A stretch of 64,000 nt of DNA from JAKALX01 sp964508715 (GCA_964508715.1 CAZDUX010000001.1:186001-250000); one strand, 5' to 3'. Shown: positions 7,793 through 16,687, counted from the first letter of the stretch. Notes: generated from the letters alone by a model not told the origin. Translations and numbers: made by a program.

Positions 7793-9166
7793 CTATTTGA
7801 CGTTGAACTTGCCGTTCATCTGGTCAGGGTGCAAGTCGCACTGGAAGTAGAACGTCCCCGCTGTGGGTGGAGTGAACTTCAGTGTCTCGCTCTTGCCACC
7901 ATCCAGGATTGCTCCTTCGGCGCCATCAGCGAGTGTGTTGCCGTCCTTCTTGTCGTAGAAGTGGATGTTGTGCTTGACCTTCCCGTTGTTCTGGAGTTCC
8001 ACAACGAACTCCTTGCCGGCCGTGGCATCGAGCGACTTCTTGTCGAACACGTTGTCCGTCGCGATGACCTTCGCCGGGCCGGACGCGGCCTGGTCACCCC
8101 CGCCACTACCGGGAAGTGCTGCACCTTCCTTGACCTCAAACTTGCCATTCATCTGGTCGGGGTGGAGGTCGCACTGGAAATAGTAGTCACCGGCACCCGG
8201 TGTCGTGAAGGTGAGCACCTCGCTCTGGCCGCCATCGAGGATCGCCCCTTCGGCGCCCGTTGCGAGTGTGTTGCCATCCTTCTTGTCGTAGAAGTGGACG
8301 TTATGCTTGACCTTCCCGTCGTTCTTGAAGCTGATGCTCACCGACGTATTTGGCGGAGCAGTGAGTGTCGCGAGGTCGAACTTGTTATCGGTCGCGACGA
8401 GCGCGAGTCCGCCGCCGCCGTTGCCGCCGCCCGGTGTTGCTGTTGCGGCGGGGGCGGTGCCCTCCTTCTGGAAGGCCGTCAAGCCTGCGCCGACCATGAA
8501 GCCCCCGACCATGAGAGCGCCGAAGATGGCAAAAGCCGGACCGAGCCCGAACTTGACCGACATCTCCTTCGTGTCGCGTACCACTTCCATGTCGAAGACC
8601 TGGACGGAGCCCGGCACGACGTCATCGGGGTGCTGTGCAACGAGATCGAGAATTGTCTTGCGGGTCTCTTCGTAGGTCGCGAGGCCCTCACGATCGACCC
8701 AGGTTGTTTCGACGAGTGTCTGCGATGGACCCGACTCGGCGGGGGCAGCGATGATCCGGAGATCAAGGAAGCCCGCGAGCCCACGAAGACTGCTATCGGC
8801 AGCCTCAATCGCCGCGAGGATACCGCCGGAGGTGCGCGCGGCTGGAAGGCGGCCATCGGCGATTGCGAATGTCACCACCTGGGTGAATCGGCTCTCGCCG
8901 CCCCCACCATGGGCGAGACGATCGGCCCGGCGGCGAATTTTCGATTCGTCGTAGGCCCAACCTGCAATGGCGATGAGGATTGAAACGATGGCGGCGCCAA
9001 GAATCGGGCCAGAGAATTCATTGTCGCGGTCGCGAACCCACCAGACGAGCGAGAAGCCGAGGAACAGCGCGGCAAGCCCGACGATTAGCGGCCAAACGCT
9101 TGGCGTGGAGAGACTGATGTGCTGATTCTCCCCGTGGCCGCCGGGTTCGTTGCTGTGCTGGGTCAT
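7793..9166 (-). CDS. Membrane protein with two tandem cupredoxin domains
   Basis: 457 aa. Residues 22-72 contain two transmembrane helices. Their 'PSVWPLIVGLAALFLG' pattern resembles the cytochrome oxidase subunit IV-like segment found in caa3-type oxidases. Residues about 93-198 look like a dimeric alpha-beta barrel (antibiotic-monooxygenase-like) fold, residues 207-229 form a third membrane helix, and a Gly/Ala-rich linker follows. Two near-identical cupredoxin domains end the protein (254-346 and 365-457), each with one His (H288, H399) and a C-x2-H-x3-M loop (C332/H335/M339 and C443/H446/M450), the type 1 copper set. The blue-copper domains would face outward. An 'aggagagagg' ribosome site precedes the ATG. 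Role inferred: membrane-tethered electron carrier, possibly respiratory. Confidence 0.82.
   Translation of the reverse strand: MTQHSNEPGGHGENQHISLSTPSVWPLIVGLAALFLGFSLVWWVRDRDNEFSGPILGAAIVSILIAIAGWAYDESKIRRRADRLAHGGGGESRFTQVVTFAIADGRLPAARTSGGILAAIEAADSSLRGLAGFLDLRIIAAPAESGPSQTLVETTWVDREGLATYEETRKTILDLVAQHPDDVVPGSVQVFDMEVVRDTKEMSVKFGLGPAFAIFGALMVGGFMVGAGLTAFQKEGTAPAATATPGGGNGGGGLALVATDNKFDLATLTAPPNTSVSISFKNDGKVKHNVHFYDKKDGNTLATGAEGAILDGGQSEVLTFTTPGAGDYYFQCDLHPDQMNGKFEVKEGAALPGSGGGDQAASGPAKVIATDNVFDKKSLDATAGKEFVVELQNNGKVKHNIHFYDKKDGNTLADGAEGAILDGGKSETLKFTPPTAGTFYFQCDLHPDQMNGKFNVK
7796..8407 (-). repeat. Internal duplication encoding two cupredoxin domains
   Basis: Two direct copies of about 279 bp (7796-8074 and 8129-8407) separated by a short linker. 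They are clearly similar at the DNA level: both contain 'catctggtc' followed by a near-identical stretch, and both encode 'HFYDKKDGNTLA' and 'YFQCDLHPDQMNGKF'. The similarity points to a recent tandem duplication or ongoing gene conversion. Confidence 0.9.
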
Positions 9167-9356
9167 GGGCCTCTCTCTCCTGCTACAAGGCTTATTCCGA
9201 ATCTAAGCTGGTCTTAGCGAACGATATACGGTGTGGTGAAAAGAGCAAGCGTGTGCGCTGGTTCCCCGGCTATGAAAGTTGGAAGCCTGGCGCTGTGCTG
9301 CTGGCAGACCCCCAGCCCCGTGGGGCAGCGCGACGTATCACTCACATGGGCATCTC

Positions 9357-9692
9357 TCAACCGATGACCATGTTGACCCGGCCGTTGATCGAGATAAAAA
9401 GGAACCCCGTTCCCGAACCGGGCCGGAAGATGACCTCGGTTCCCTCTATAACCTCGACAACGCCAACGCCCCTCAAGACCCATCCGTGATTGCCGGTACT
9501 CTTGACGTCAACGCGGCTGAGCGAGGGCCATAACAGGATCTCGACACCATCCGCCGGGCCGGCGAGTTGGAGACGGTAGACCTCGGAGCCGTCGGGTGAG
9601 TAGGGCTCGACGGTAGGCGTGGCGCTGAATAGCTGCCCCACTGCCCTCACTGCCTCGACGGTCAGTTCCTCGAACCGTGCATGGCCGGACAT
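9357..9692 (-). CDS. Hypothetical protein, 111 aa
   Basis: I do not recognise the family. The start at 9692 is chosen because its ATG overlaps the upstream stop in a TGATG arrangement, giving 'MSGHARFEELTVEAVRAVGQ'. The protein is soluble and beta-rich, with alternating hydrophobic residues in 'VYRLQLAGPADGVEILLWP' and 'GVGVVEVIEGTEVIFR', and has no cysteine, signal peptide or membrane helix. It is the last gene of a compact minus-strand run behind mutS2 and rarA. The frame could extend upstream to 9902, but that part would overlap the SnoaL-like gene completely. Confidence 0.65.
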   Translation of the reverse strand: MSGHARFEELTVEAVRAVGQLFSATPTVEPYSPDGSEVYRLQLAGPADGVEILLWPSLSRVDVKSTGNHGWVLRGVGVVEVIEGTEVIFRPGSGTGFLFISINGRVNMVIG

Positions 9693-10066
9693 CAGCTCGC
9701 GGCCTGGATGGCGACTGGTCCCGACTGATGATGGACAAGCCTCCAGCCACCGTCCTCCCGCGCGAAAATGTTCGTCGCCATCAGCGGCGCACCCCCGGAG
9801 AACTCCCTGCAGATTACATAGCCGCAGTCGCCATGCACGTATACGGTCACACCGCCGACGACAAGCCGTGAGTTGGCAGGATTGGAGAGGATCGCCTCCC
9901 AACTCATCAGCACCTCGGCCCTGCCGCTCAGCAGATTCCAGCCCGGGTGGATACAGGTGACCCTGGCTGCACGCGCCCAGATAGTGTCCATCCCCTCGAA
10001 GTCACGCTGGTTGAACGCCTGGTAGAACGCATCGTTTGCGGCGAGAAGCTGCTCGTCATCAGTCAT
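9692..10066 (-). CDS. SnoaL/NTF2-like domain protein
   Basis: A 124-aa protein of the NTF2-like superfamily, small cone-shaped alpha-beta barrels that bind or isomerise small ligands or act as structural domains. Supporting features are the N-terminal helix 'ANDAFYQAFNQRDFEGMD', the 'WARAARVTCIHPGWNLLSG' strand with a conserved HPG, and the closing 'NIFAREDGGWRLVHHQSG'. This pattern matches the SnoaL_3/DUF4440 type. It lies 24 bp after the thioredoxin-fold gene and overlaps the next gene. Its ligand is unknown. Confidence 0.82.
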   Translation of the reverse strand: MTDDEQLLAANDAFYQAFNQRDFEGMDTIWARAARVTCIHPGWNLLSGRAEVLMSWEAILSNPANSRLVVGGVTVYVHGDCGYVICREFSGGAPLMATNIFAREDGGWRLVHHQSGPVAIQAAS

Positions 10067-10090
10067 GGCTGGTCTCGCGCGGGCTGTGAA

Positions 10091-10417
10091 CTACTTCTTC
10101 TGGCGGGCCTGGAGCTCGAGGATGGTGTTTGCAATCAGCCGGGCATGGGGGAACGGTTTCCAACCCTGGGGTGTGTTGTAGTAGCGGGTCCCCGTCTGGT
10201 ATTCCTCTGGCTCGCGTTCGCCGTACTCCACGTCGACTCCGTCAACGCGAATGGTGGGCGTCCCGAAGAAGCGCTTGTCCTTCGCATCCTCGGCGTCCTG
10301 GACTTCGATGTAGTTGATCTCAATGGATGGATCGGTAGCTTCGAGGGCGAGCCGGACGGCTTCGTCGGTGTCGGCGCTCCGCCCCACGCCCCTCGTAAAG
10401 TAGTAATCGAGCTTCAT
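10091..10417 (-). CDS. Small thioredoxin-fold protein lacking CXXC
   Basis: A 108-aa protein with a glutaredoxin/thioredoxin-like layout: an N-terminal strand 'KLDYYFTRGVGRS', a helix, the strand 'EINYIEVQDA', then 'FFGTPTIRVDGVDVEY', which contains the cis-proline turn typical of the fold. The usual active-site cysteines are missing; the loop after the first strand reads 'TRGVGRSAD'. It therefore probably binds a partner or ligand rather than doing dithiol exchange. Its ATG overlaps the rarA stop by 4 bp. Function unknown. Confidence 0.75.
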   Translation of the reverse strand: MKLDYYFTRGVGRSADTDEAVRLALEATDPSIEINYIEVQDAEDAKDKRFFGTPTIRVDGVDVEYGEREPEEYQTGTRYYNTPQGWKPFPHARLIANTILELQARQKK

Positions 10418-11787
10418 TCGGTGGCCTGGTCCTGTTTGTTGTGGGGTGGCGCCTCGCGCAGGCGGGCAAGCCGCTCAGCGGCCGCCGCTTCGAACCCGAG
10501 GCTGCCTGGTGTGTAATACTGTGGCTCGCCCAGCTCTTGGGGCAAGTAGCGCATCGCCCGTGCGAAGTGCCCGGGCTCGTCATGCGCATAGCGGTATCCC
10601 TGGCCATAGCCCATCTGCTTCATCATCCCGGTCGGGGCGTTCCGAAGCTGCATCGGCACGGGCAGGTGCATGGTCCGAACTGCATCCTCCCTGGCAACCG
10701 TGTATGCGTGGTAGGAACTGTTGCTCTTGGGAGCCAGGGCAAGGTACACGCAGCACTCGGCCATCGGGATCCAGCCTTCGGGCATCCCGACAAAATGCAC
10801 CGCCTGCTGACAGGCTGTGGCGATGACCAGGGCCTGCGGGTCAGCCAGCCCGACGTCTTCCGCGGCAAGGATGACCATCCGCCGCACGATGAAGAGCGCG
10901 TCCTCGCCTGCCTCGACCATGCGAGCCAGCCAGTACAGCGCGGCATCCGGATCGGAGCCCCGCAGCGACTTGATGAACGCCGAGATCGTGTCGTAGTGGA
11001 AATCCGCTGACTTATCGTGATACGGCCGCCGGTCCTGAAGCGCCTGCTGGATGTCTGCGGGCTGAATCACCTTCCGATTCACCTGGTGCACGGAAGCAGC
11101 TGCAATCTCGAGTGCGGTGAGAAGTGCCCGGGCATCCCCATTGGCACCCTGGACAAGCAAGGATTCAGCTTCAGGAGTAAGCGTGAGATGAAGGCTGCCA
11201 AGCCCGCGTTCAGTGTCGGTCAGCGCCAGACCGGCGACAGGTTTCAGGTCGTTGTCACCGAGCGAGCCCAGGCGCACGACGCGCACCCGGCTCAAGAGCG
11301 GCGCCACCACCTCGAATGATGGATTCTCCGTCGTTGCGCCGATGAGCGTGACGGTTCCATCCTCGACGTAGGGAAGGATCACGTCCTGCTGCGCCTTGTT
11401 GAAGCGATGGATCTCATCGATGAAGAGGACTGTCGTGATCCCGGCTGCCCGGCGGGCCCCAGCCTCGGCCATTACGCGGCGAAGTTCAGCGACTCCCGAG
11501 GAGACGGCTGACAGGGGTACGAACTTGGCCCGGGTGCTCCCGGCAAGAATTCGTGCGAGCGTGGTCTTCCCACATCCCGGCGGCCCCCAAAGGATGATCG
11601 ATGGCAGCTTTCCGCGTTCGGCCGCACTGCGCAGCATCGAGCCAGGGCCGACCGCTTTCTCTTGTCCGACGAACTCGTCGAGCGTGCGTGGACGCATCCT
11701 TGCGGCAAGGGGGGCATCTTGCGACGGGGGCTCCCCGCCAAGTGATAGGCCAGGCTGGTAGGCGGCAGCACTCACGGTGCCGTCCAT
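10414..11787 (-). CDS. rarA: Replication-associated recombination protein A (AAA+ ATPase)
   Basis: A 457-aa MgsA/RarA/WRNIP1-family AAA+ clamp-loader-like ATPase that acts at stalled replication forks. Walker A is 'GPPGCGKT' (residues 68-75), Walker B 'DEIH' (124-127), and sensor 1 lies in 'GATTENPSFEV'. The C-terminal tetramerisation domain has the 'HYDTISAFIKSLRGSDPDAA' and 'PEGWIPMAECCVYLA' signatures. The ATG at 11787, one base after the mutS2 stop, is preferred over earlier in-frame codons that would lie inside mutS2. It is in the same transcript as mutS2. Confidence 0.95.
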   Translation of the reverse strand: MDGTVSAAAYQPGLSLGGEPPSQDAPLAARMRPRTLDEFVGQEKAVGPGSMLRSAAERGKLPSIILWGPPGCGKTTLARILAGSTRAKFVPLSAVSSGVAELRRVMAEAGARRAAGITTVLFIDEIHRFNKAQQDVILPYVEDGTVTLIGATTENPSFEVVAPLLSRVRVVRLGSLGDNDLKPVAGLALTDTERGLGSLHLTLTPEAESLLVQGANGDARALLTALEIAAASVHQVNRKVIQPADIQQALQDRRPYHDKSADFHYDTISAFIKSLRGSDPDAALYWLARMVEAGEDALFIVRRMVILAAEDVGLADPQALVIATACQQAVHFVGMPEGWIPMAECCVYLALAPKSNSSYHAYTVAREDAVRTMHLPVPMQLRNAPTGMMKQMGYGQGYRYAHDEPGHFARAMRYLPQELGEPQYYTPGSLGFEAAAAERLARLREAPPHNKQDQATE

Positions 11788-11788
11788 C

Positions 11789-14158
11789 CTACCCTGCGAG
11801 CAACGCGATCGTGACTCCTTCGCCGCCCTCATTTGGTGGGGCCGATTCCATCCGGCGGACCAGTGGATGGTGAGCAAGCTGCTCGCGGATTGCGGCACGC
11901 AGGGCACCCGTTCCCTTGCCATGGATGATCCGCACGAACGGCATGCCCGCCCGAAATGCGTTGTCGAGATACACGTCACACCGCTCAATCGCCTCTTCGG
12001 CGCGCTGACCGCGCAGGTCGAGTTCTATCGCGACGGCCGGACCTGTTGGGATGACGACCTTCTCGGTCCGTCCGCCACTGGACGCGCTCCGCTCTATCCG
12101 GTCGATGCGTTCTACCGAGACCTTCATGCGGAGTGACCCAAACTGCACTTCGACGCGGCCATCCTCGCCAACCGTACTCAGCGCCTCGCCGACCTGGGGG
12201 ATATCGCGGACATGCACCCTGTCTCCCGGCCCTATCTCGCGGGAAGGGGACAGCCGGATCGGCTCCTGCGGGCGCTGTGGCCTCGCGCGGGCGGCAAGCC
12301 TGGCCAGCTCGGCGTCCATTCGCTGCAGCGTCTCCTCTCCGGAGCGCAGGTTGAAATCTCGGTTGGCTGCCTGGCGCTTCATCTGCTCGAGGCCGCGACG
12401 AGCTTCTGCAACAGCGTCCTCGGCCTCGCGTTGGGCAGCTTCGAGGATAGCGGCGCGCTCGTGCTCGATGCTTTCGCGCCGCCTGGCGAGCGACAGGCGG
12501 AGGTCCTCGGCATCCCGGCGTGAGCGTTCCTCTCCTTCGCGTGCTGCTGCGGCGGCCGCACGCTCCTCGCGGATCTCCTCGAGGAGCCGCTCCAACTCGA
12601 AATGCTCGGGAGAGAGCTGCTGCTGGGCACGCTCCAGGACCTGTGGTTCGAGACCCAGCCGCTGTGCGATGGCGAGCGCATTTGATTGCCCTGGCAGGCC
12701 AATGACGAGGTGGTACGTTGGGCTCAACGTTTCGAGATTGAACTCCACGGATGCGTTCCGCAGCCGGGGGTCATTCTGGGCGAACGCTTTGAGTTCGCCG
12801 TGGTGTGTGGTGGCGACAATGGTGCACCCGCGTTCGAGTAACGTCTCGAGCACTGCCCTGGCCAGGGCAGCGCCCTCTGTTGGGTCGGTGCCGGCCCCAA
12901 GCTCGTCGAGCAAGACCAGTGTGCCGGGCTCCGCCTTTGCGAGGATTGCGATGACGTTTCGCATGTGCGATGAGAACGTCGAGAGTGATTGCTCGATCGA
13001 CTGCTCGTCGCCGATGTCGGCGTAGATGCGGCTGAAGCATCGAAAGCGGCTTCCCGCGTTACACGGCACGGGGATACCAGACTGCGCCATCAGCGTGAGC
13101 AACCCAAGTGTCTTGAGGGCGACCGTCTTGCCGCCGGTGTTCGGCCCGGTGATGAGCACACCCGCATAGTCACCGCCGACATCTATATCGGTCGGCACTA
13201 CATCACCCCGCAGCAACGGATGACGACCCCGCACGATGGCGGTGGCGCCATCCGGTTTGAACCACGACTCGACGTCGTCCGGCGGAGGCAGGTCGGCATG
13301 GAGCCGCCGTCCGAGCCGGGCCTTCGCGCTGACAAGGTCGAGTGCCCCCAGTGCGTCGATCGTCGCGTACGCTTCCTGCTCGCCGCTGCCCAGCATACTG
13401 CTCAGCCGCTGTAGCACGCGCCGCACCTCCCGGTCCTCAGCAAGCTGCAGTTCGCGAACCTGGTTTCCGGCTTCCACCACGCTCATCGGTTCGATGAAAA
13501 CGGTGGCCCCGCTTGATGACACGTCATGGACGATTCCCTGCAGTGCCCCGCGGTAGTCGGCTTTCAACGGGATCACCTTGCGGCCGTTCCGCTCGGTCAG
13601 CAGTCCCTCCTGGGCGATTCCCCGCCGGACTGCGTCCGCGAGCGCGGCCTGAGCTCGCTGGTCGAGGCGATCCTGTGCGAGCCGCAGCTCCCGCCTCGTT
13701 GTCGCGAGAAGGTCGCTCGCCGAGTCGGCGACATCGCCCCGCGGCGTTATTGCTTCATCGATGGCATCGCAGAAGCGCCGGAAATCTGAGATTCGGTCGG
13801 CATAGCGTGAGAGCCGTGGCAGCCGGGGACGGAGCTTGTCTATCGTGTTTCGGGCTCGCCAGGCTGTCCTGAGCGTCTGCGCGGCATCGACGAGGTCGGA
13901 TGGGTCAAGTCCCTGTCCAATTGCGGCAGCATGGATTGCTGGCCGGATGTCGCGTGCTCCGCCGAACGGGATGTCGATCCCCATTTGGTCGAGGAGGCGC
14001 ATCTCGGCCGTTTCCTGCTGCAGTTCGGCGGCCGCCTCGTACTCTGTTTCTGGCCGCACTGCGAGGGCGAGCTCACGGCCGACGCTGAATGCTGCCTCTC
14101 CGGCAAGGAGTGCGAGGACTTTCTCGAACTCGAGGACACGAATTGTGTGCTCGTCCAT
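11789..14158 (-). CDS. mutS2: MutS2 family ATPase/nuclease
   Basis: A 789-aa MutS2 protein. In other bacteria the family acts on branched DNA, suppresses recombination, or senses collided ribosomes (MutSB/RqcU). The N-terminal core 'RVLEFEKVLALLAGEAAFS' is typical. The ATPase domain holds 'GPNTGGKTVALK' (about residue 331) and 'LVLLDELGAGTDPTEG', followed by a long Arg/Glu-rich coiled coil. A KOW-like segment ('IGPGDRVHV') and a C-terminal Smr nuclease domain with 'LDLRG' and 'HGKGTG' end the protein. The start 'MDEHTIRVLEF' at 14158 matches homologues; the frame extends 17 codons further upstream without similarity. First gene of the operon, divergent from accC. Confidence 0.96.
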   Translation of the reverse strand: MDEHTIRVLEFEKVLALLAGEAAFSVGRELALAVRPETEYEAAAELQQETAEMRLLDQMGIDIPFGGARDIRPAIHAAAIGQGLDPSDLVDAAQTLRTAWRARNTIDKLRPRLPRLSRYADRISDFRRFCDAIDEAITPRGDVADSASDLLATTRRELRLAQDRLDQRAQAALADAVRRGIAQEGLLTERNGRKVIPLKADYRGALQGIVHDVSSSGATVFIEPMSVVEAGNQVRELQLAEDREVRRVLQRLSSMLGSGEQEAYATIDALGALDLVSAKARLGRRLHADLPPPDDVESWFKPDGATAIVRGRHPLLRGDVVPTDIDVGGDYAGVLITGPNTGGKTVALKTLGLLTLMAQSGIPVPCNAGSRFRCFSRIYADIGDEQSIEQSLSTFSSHMRNVIAILAKAEPGTLVLLDELGAGTDPTEGAALARAVLETLLERGCTIVATTHHGELKAFAQNDPRLRNASVEFNLETLSPTYHLVIGLPGQSNALAIAQRLGLEPQVLERAQQQLSPEHFELERLLEEIREERAAAAAAREGEERSRRDAEDLRLSLARRRESIEHERAAILEAAQREAEDAVAEARRGLEQMKRQAANRDFNLRSGEETLQRMDAELARLAARARPQRPQEPIRLSPSREIGPGDRVHVRDIPQVGEALSTVGEDGRVEVQFGSLRMKVSVERIDRIERSASSGGRTEKVVIPTGPAVAIELDLRGQRAEEAIERCDVYLDNAFRAGMPFVRIIHGKGTGALRAAIREQLAHHPLVRRMESAPPNEGGEGVTIALLAG

Positions 14159-14275
14159 CGTCTTCAAGCGTAGAGCGGCGGGCGCCCTCGGGCTATCCTT
14201 CAACGCCATTCGCGCATCGCGCCAGGGTCACCGTATGCTTCCAGCTATCGAAGCCTTCTAGAGAAGTATCAAGCA

Positions 14276-15829
14276 ATGTTCACAAAAGTCCTCGTCGCGA
14301 ATCGCGGCGAAATCGCCCTTCGCATCGTCCGCGCCCTGCGCGACCTCAGCATCAAGTCGGTGGCCGTCTATTCCGAGGTCGACCGGCTATCCCAGCACGT
14401 TCGTTACGCCGACGAGGCCCATCTCATCGGTCCGGCCGATGCCCGCCAGAGCTACCTGAACGGTGACAAGATCATCGAGGTTGCACTCGCGTGCGGGGCA
14501 GATGCCATCCATCCCGGTTATGGGTTCCTGGCTGAGAACGCCGATTTCGCCGAGGCCTGTGCCCGGGCAGGGCTCACGTTCATCGGCCCGTCACCGGAGT
14601 CCATCCGGATGCTCGGCGACAAGATCACCGCGCGGAAGATGGCGGCCGAGGCCGGTCTTCCGGTCCTGCCTGGTAGCCCCGAGATCGAGAGTATCGACGA
14701 GGCTATCGCCTACGCCGACCGAATCGGTTACCCCGTGATGGTCAAGGCAGCGGCAGGTGGTGGCGGGCGCGGCATCCGCCGAATCAACACGCCGCGGGAG
14801 TTCCGCGACGCAGCCTCACGAGCTATGCAGGAGGCACAGGCAGCGTTCGGGAGTTCGGCGATTTACGTGGAGAAGAGCCTCCACTCCGTCCGCCACATCG
14901 AGGTGCAGATCATCGCCGACAAATACGGGAATACGGTCCCAATCGGCGAACGCGAATGCTCGATTCAGCGGCGTCATCAGAAACTCATCGAAGAGTGCCC
15001 CAGTATCGCCGTTGGACCCGACCTTCGGCGGAGCCTCAGCCGCGCCGCGGTCCGAATCGCCCGTGCTGCGAATTACCATAATGTTGGGACGGTCGAGTTC
15101 CTTCTCTCCGAGACAGGCGAGTATTACTTCCTGGAGATGAACACACGCCTCCAGGTCGAGCACCCGGTGACTGAGATCGCTACGGGTACTGACCTCGTGA
15201 AGGACCAGATCATGGTCGCTGCCGGGCTCGAACTGCCTTACGAGGAGCACGAACTGCTGAGCCGTGGTTGGGCGATCGAGTGCCGCGTGGTAGCCGAAGA
15301 CCCGTTCAACAGTTTCCTGCCATCGGTGGGGCGCATCGTCCTCGCGCGTGAACCTGCCGGTCCGGGTATCCGCGTTGAGAGCGCGTTGTACGACGGGATC
15401 GAAGTGACGCCCTACTACGACTCCCTGCTCGCAAAGGTCACGGCCTGGGGCCGGACACGGGAGGGTGCGCGAACCCGCATGCGCCGCGCACTCGCCGAGT
15501 TCCGTGTTGTGGGTGTGGCAACCAACATCCCCTACCTCCAGCAAGTGATCGATCTCCCGGATTTCATCGAAGGGAAGATCGACACAGGATTCCTCGATCG
15601 GCACGAGGTTGCGGCGACGGAGTCGATCGAGGAGCAGGAGGAGTTGGCCGAGATTGCGGCACTTCTTGGCGTCGTGCTGGGTATGGAGCAGTCTGAAAAG
15701 CCTGTCGAGCGCAACGGGACTGCTTCACCCACCGTCGTCGCCAATGGGCACGGCAACCATGCGTGGCGCCGCCAGATGGCCGATATTGGCCAGGGGAAGG
15801 GGATGGGACGTTGGCCGAGAAGTATCTAG
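14276..15829 (+). CDS. accC: Biotin carboxylase (acetyl/propionyl-CoA carboxylase)
   Basis: A 517-aa ATP-grasp enzyme that carboxylates biotin on its carrier protein. It starts 'MFTKVLVANRGEIALRIVRA' and has the ATP-binding glycine loop 'KAAAGGGGRGI', 'ERECSIQRRHQKLIEECPS', the catalytic region 'FLEMNTRLQVEHPVTE', and the biotin carboxylase C-terminal domain. Core homologues are about 445-450 aa. The extra roughly 65 residues ('SIEEQEELAEIAALLG' and a Gly/Asn/Arg-rich tail) form a low-complexity extension. It overlaps the biotin carrier gene by 19 bp. No carboxyltransferase gene is nearby, so the acyl-CoA substrate is not fixed by context. Confidence 0.94.
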   Translation: MFTKVLVANRGEIALRIVRALRDLSIKSVAVYSEVDRLSQHVRYADEAHLIGPADARQSYLNGDKIIEVALACGADAIHPGYGFLAENADFAEACARAGLTFIGPSPESIRMLGDKITARKMAAEAGLPVLPGSPEIESIDEAIAYADRIGYPVMVKAAAGGGGRGIRRINTPREFRDAASRAMQEAQAAFGSSAIYVEKSLHSVRHIEVQIIADKYGNTVPIGERECSIQRRHQKLIEECPSIAVGPDLRRSLSRAAVRIARAANYHNVGTVEFLLSETGEYYFLEMNTRLQVEHPVTEIATGTDLVKDQIMVAAGLELPYEEHELLSRGWAIECRVVAEDPFNSFLPSVGRIVLAREPAGPGIRVESALYDGIEVTPYYDSLLAKVTAWGRTREGARTRMRRALAEFRVVGVATNIPYLQQVIDLPDFIEGKIDTGFLDRHEVAATESIEEQEELAEIAALLGVVLGMEQSEKPVERNGTASPTVVANGHGNHAWRRQMADIGQGKGMGRWPRSI

Positions 15830-16329
15830 TCCGACTTGACGGTGACGACGTAACGCTCGAACTCGATCGGTCTGACGGGGTCATCCGTGTCCGCCGCGAA
15901 GGTCGTGATGAGTGGCGCCGTGTGACCCTCGAGCGTGTTGGTGATTCCGGGCTTTGCCTGCTCATGGTGGACAACCGTCCCACCGAGCTCTATCTCGAAC
16001 GGCGCCGGGGCGGAGCCATCGTTACTATCGGCCGCCATATCTTCAACTGTGATGTCGGCCCCTGGCGTCCCGCGACGGCGCGCACAAAGAAAGAGGTGGC
16101 CGGCAGCGGCCCGGTACGGCTCACAGCTCCCATGACGGGTTCAATCGTGGAGCTTCGCTGCGCTCCGGGCGACCGAATCGAACAAGGACAGGTCCTTCTC
16201 GTCATGGAATCGATGAAGATGAATAACGAACTACGTGCCCCCGGGGCGGGAACGGTTGAACAGGTACCGGTCGCTCCGGGCCAGAGAGTGAGCCAGGGTG
16301 AACTCCTCGTTGCGATTAACCGTGCGTAA
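15811..16329 (+). CDS. Biotin carboxyl carrier protein-like subunit
   Basis: A 172-aa protein with a C-terminal biotinyl domain, the swinging arm for the biotin carboxylase encoded just upstream. The motif 'VMESMKMNNEL' places the biotinylated lysine at K136. The flanking 'TAPMTGSIVELRCAPGDRI' and 'GTVEQVPVAPGQRVSQGE' are typical of acyl-CoA carboxylases. The N-terminal half ('LVRLDGDDVTLELDRSDG') is a beta-rich domain like that before the biotinyl domain in acyl-CoA carboxylase alpha chains. So AccC plus this protein resembles a split acetyl/propionyl-CoA carboxylase alpha subunit. The TTG at 15811 follows 'aaggggatggg'; an ATG at 15763 in the same frame is less likely. Confidence 0.88.
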   Translation: MAEKYLVRLDGDDVTLELDRSDGVIRVRREGRDEWRRVTLERVGDSGLCLLMVDNRPTELYLERRRGGAIVTIGRHIFNCDVGPWRPATARTKKEVAGSGPVRLTAPMTGSIVELRCAPGDRIEQGQVLLVMESMKMNNELRAPGAGTVEQVPVAPGQRVSQGELLVAINRA

Positions 16330-16380
16330 ATGCTTATACGGCTTATCCAGAGCAATGCGTCATGCCGGGGTTTTTTCGTA

Positions 16381-16410
16381 TTGACCACGCACCAAGGGGT
16401 CGCGTACGGT
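16381..16410 (+). promoter_or_regulatory. Sigma70-type promoter of SRP RNA
   Basis: A -35 'ttgacc' at 16381-16386, an 18-bp spacer and a -10 'tacggt' at 16405-16410. The predicted transcription start lies about 7 nt downstream, exactly where the SRP RNA 5' strand begins. Confidence 0.6.
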
Positions 16411-16416
16411 AGCCCG

Positions 16417-16687
16417 TGGCCGTGCTAGACGGGGAGCTAGCGGTGCCCTGAACCCGCAATCCGCTACAGCGGGGTTGAATCCCTGCTCGAGGGCTGGTTC
16501 GCTGGGGACTGTCCCTGCCAAGCGGTGTTGACGATCTGGTCCTGCGCGGCGGAGCGCCATGAACCTGGTCAGGTCCGGAAGGAAGCAGCCATAAGTGGAA
16601 TGCTTCGGGTGCCGCAGGCGCACCGGATCCGAGCTGGCTGGCAACGGGCAAGCCCGGTGTCCAGTTCGACAGCAGGTGCACGGTCTA
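16417..16687 (+). ncRNA. ffs: Signal recognition particle RNA (long, Alu-containing type)
   Basis: RNA scaffold of the signal recognition particle, which targets ribosomes making membrane and secreted proteins. The 5' Alu domain reads 'ggccgtgctag' then 'gcggtgccctgaacccgc', as in the Bacillus-type 270-nt RNA. The helix 8 Ffh-binding hairpin is unmistakable ('gtcaggtccggaaggaagca', about 16570-16589) with its GGAA tetraloop. The 3' end 'gtgcacggtc' pairs with the 5' 'ggccgtgc', closing the molecule at about 270 nt. Ends are estimated to within a few bases. Confidence 0.94.

Noticed and set aside
7697..8983. Plus-strand frame of 428 codons
   Set aside because: Runs through the terminator hairpin and antisense to the cupredoxin gene, whose repeats explain its repeated sequence.
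16367..16377. 'ggggtttttt' tract after the biotin carrier gene as a terminator
   Set aside because: Only a 4-bp stem with a long loop can be drawn before the T run; too weak to call.
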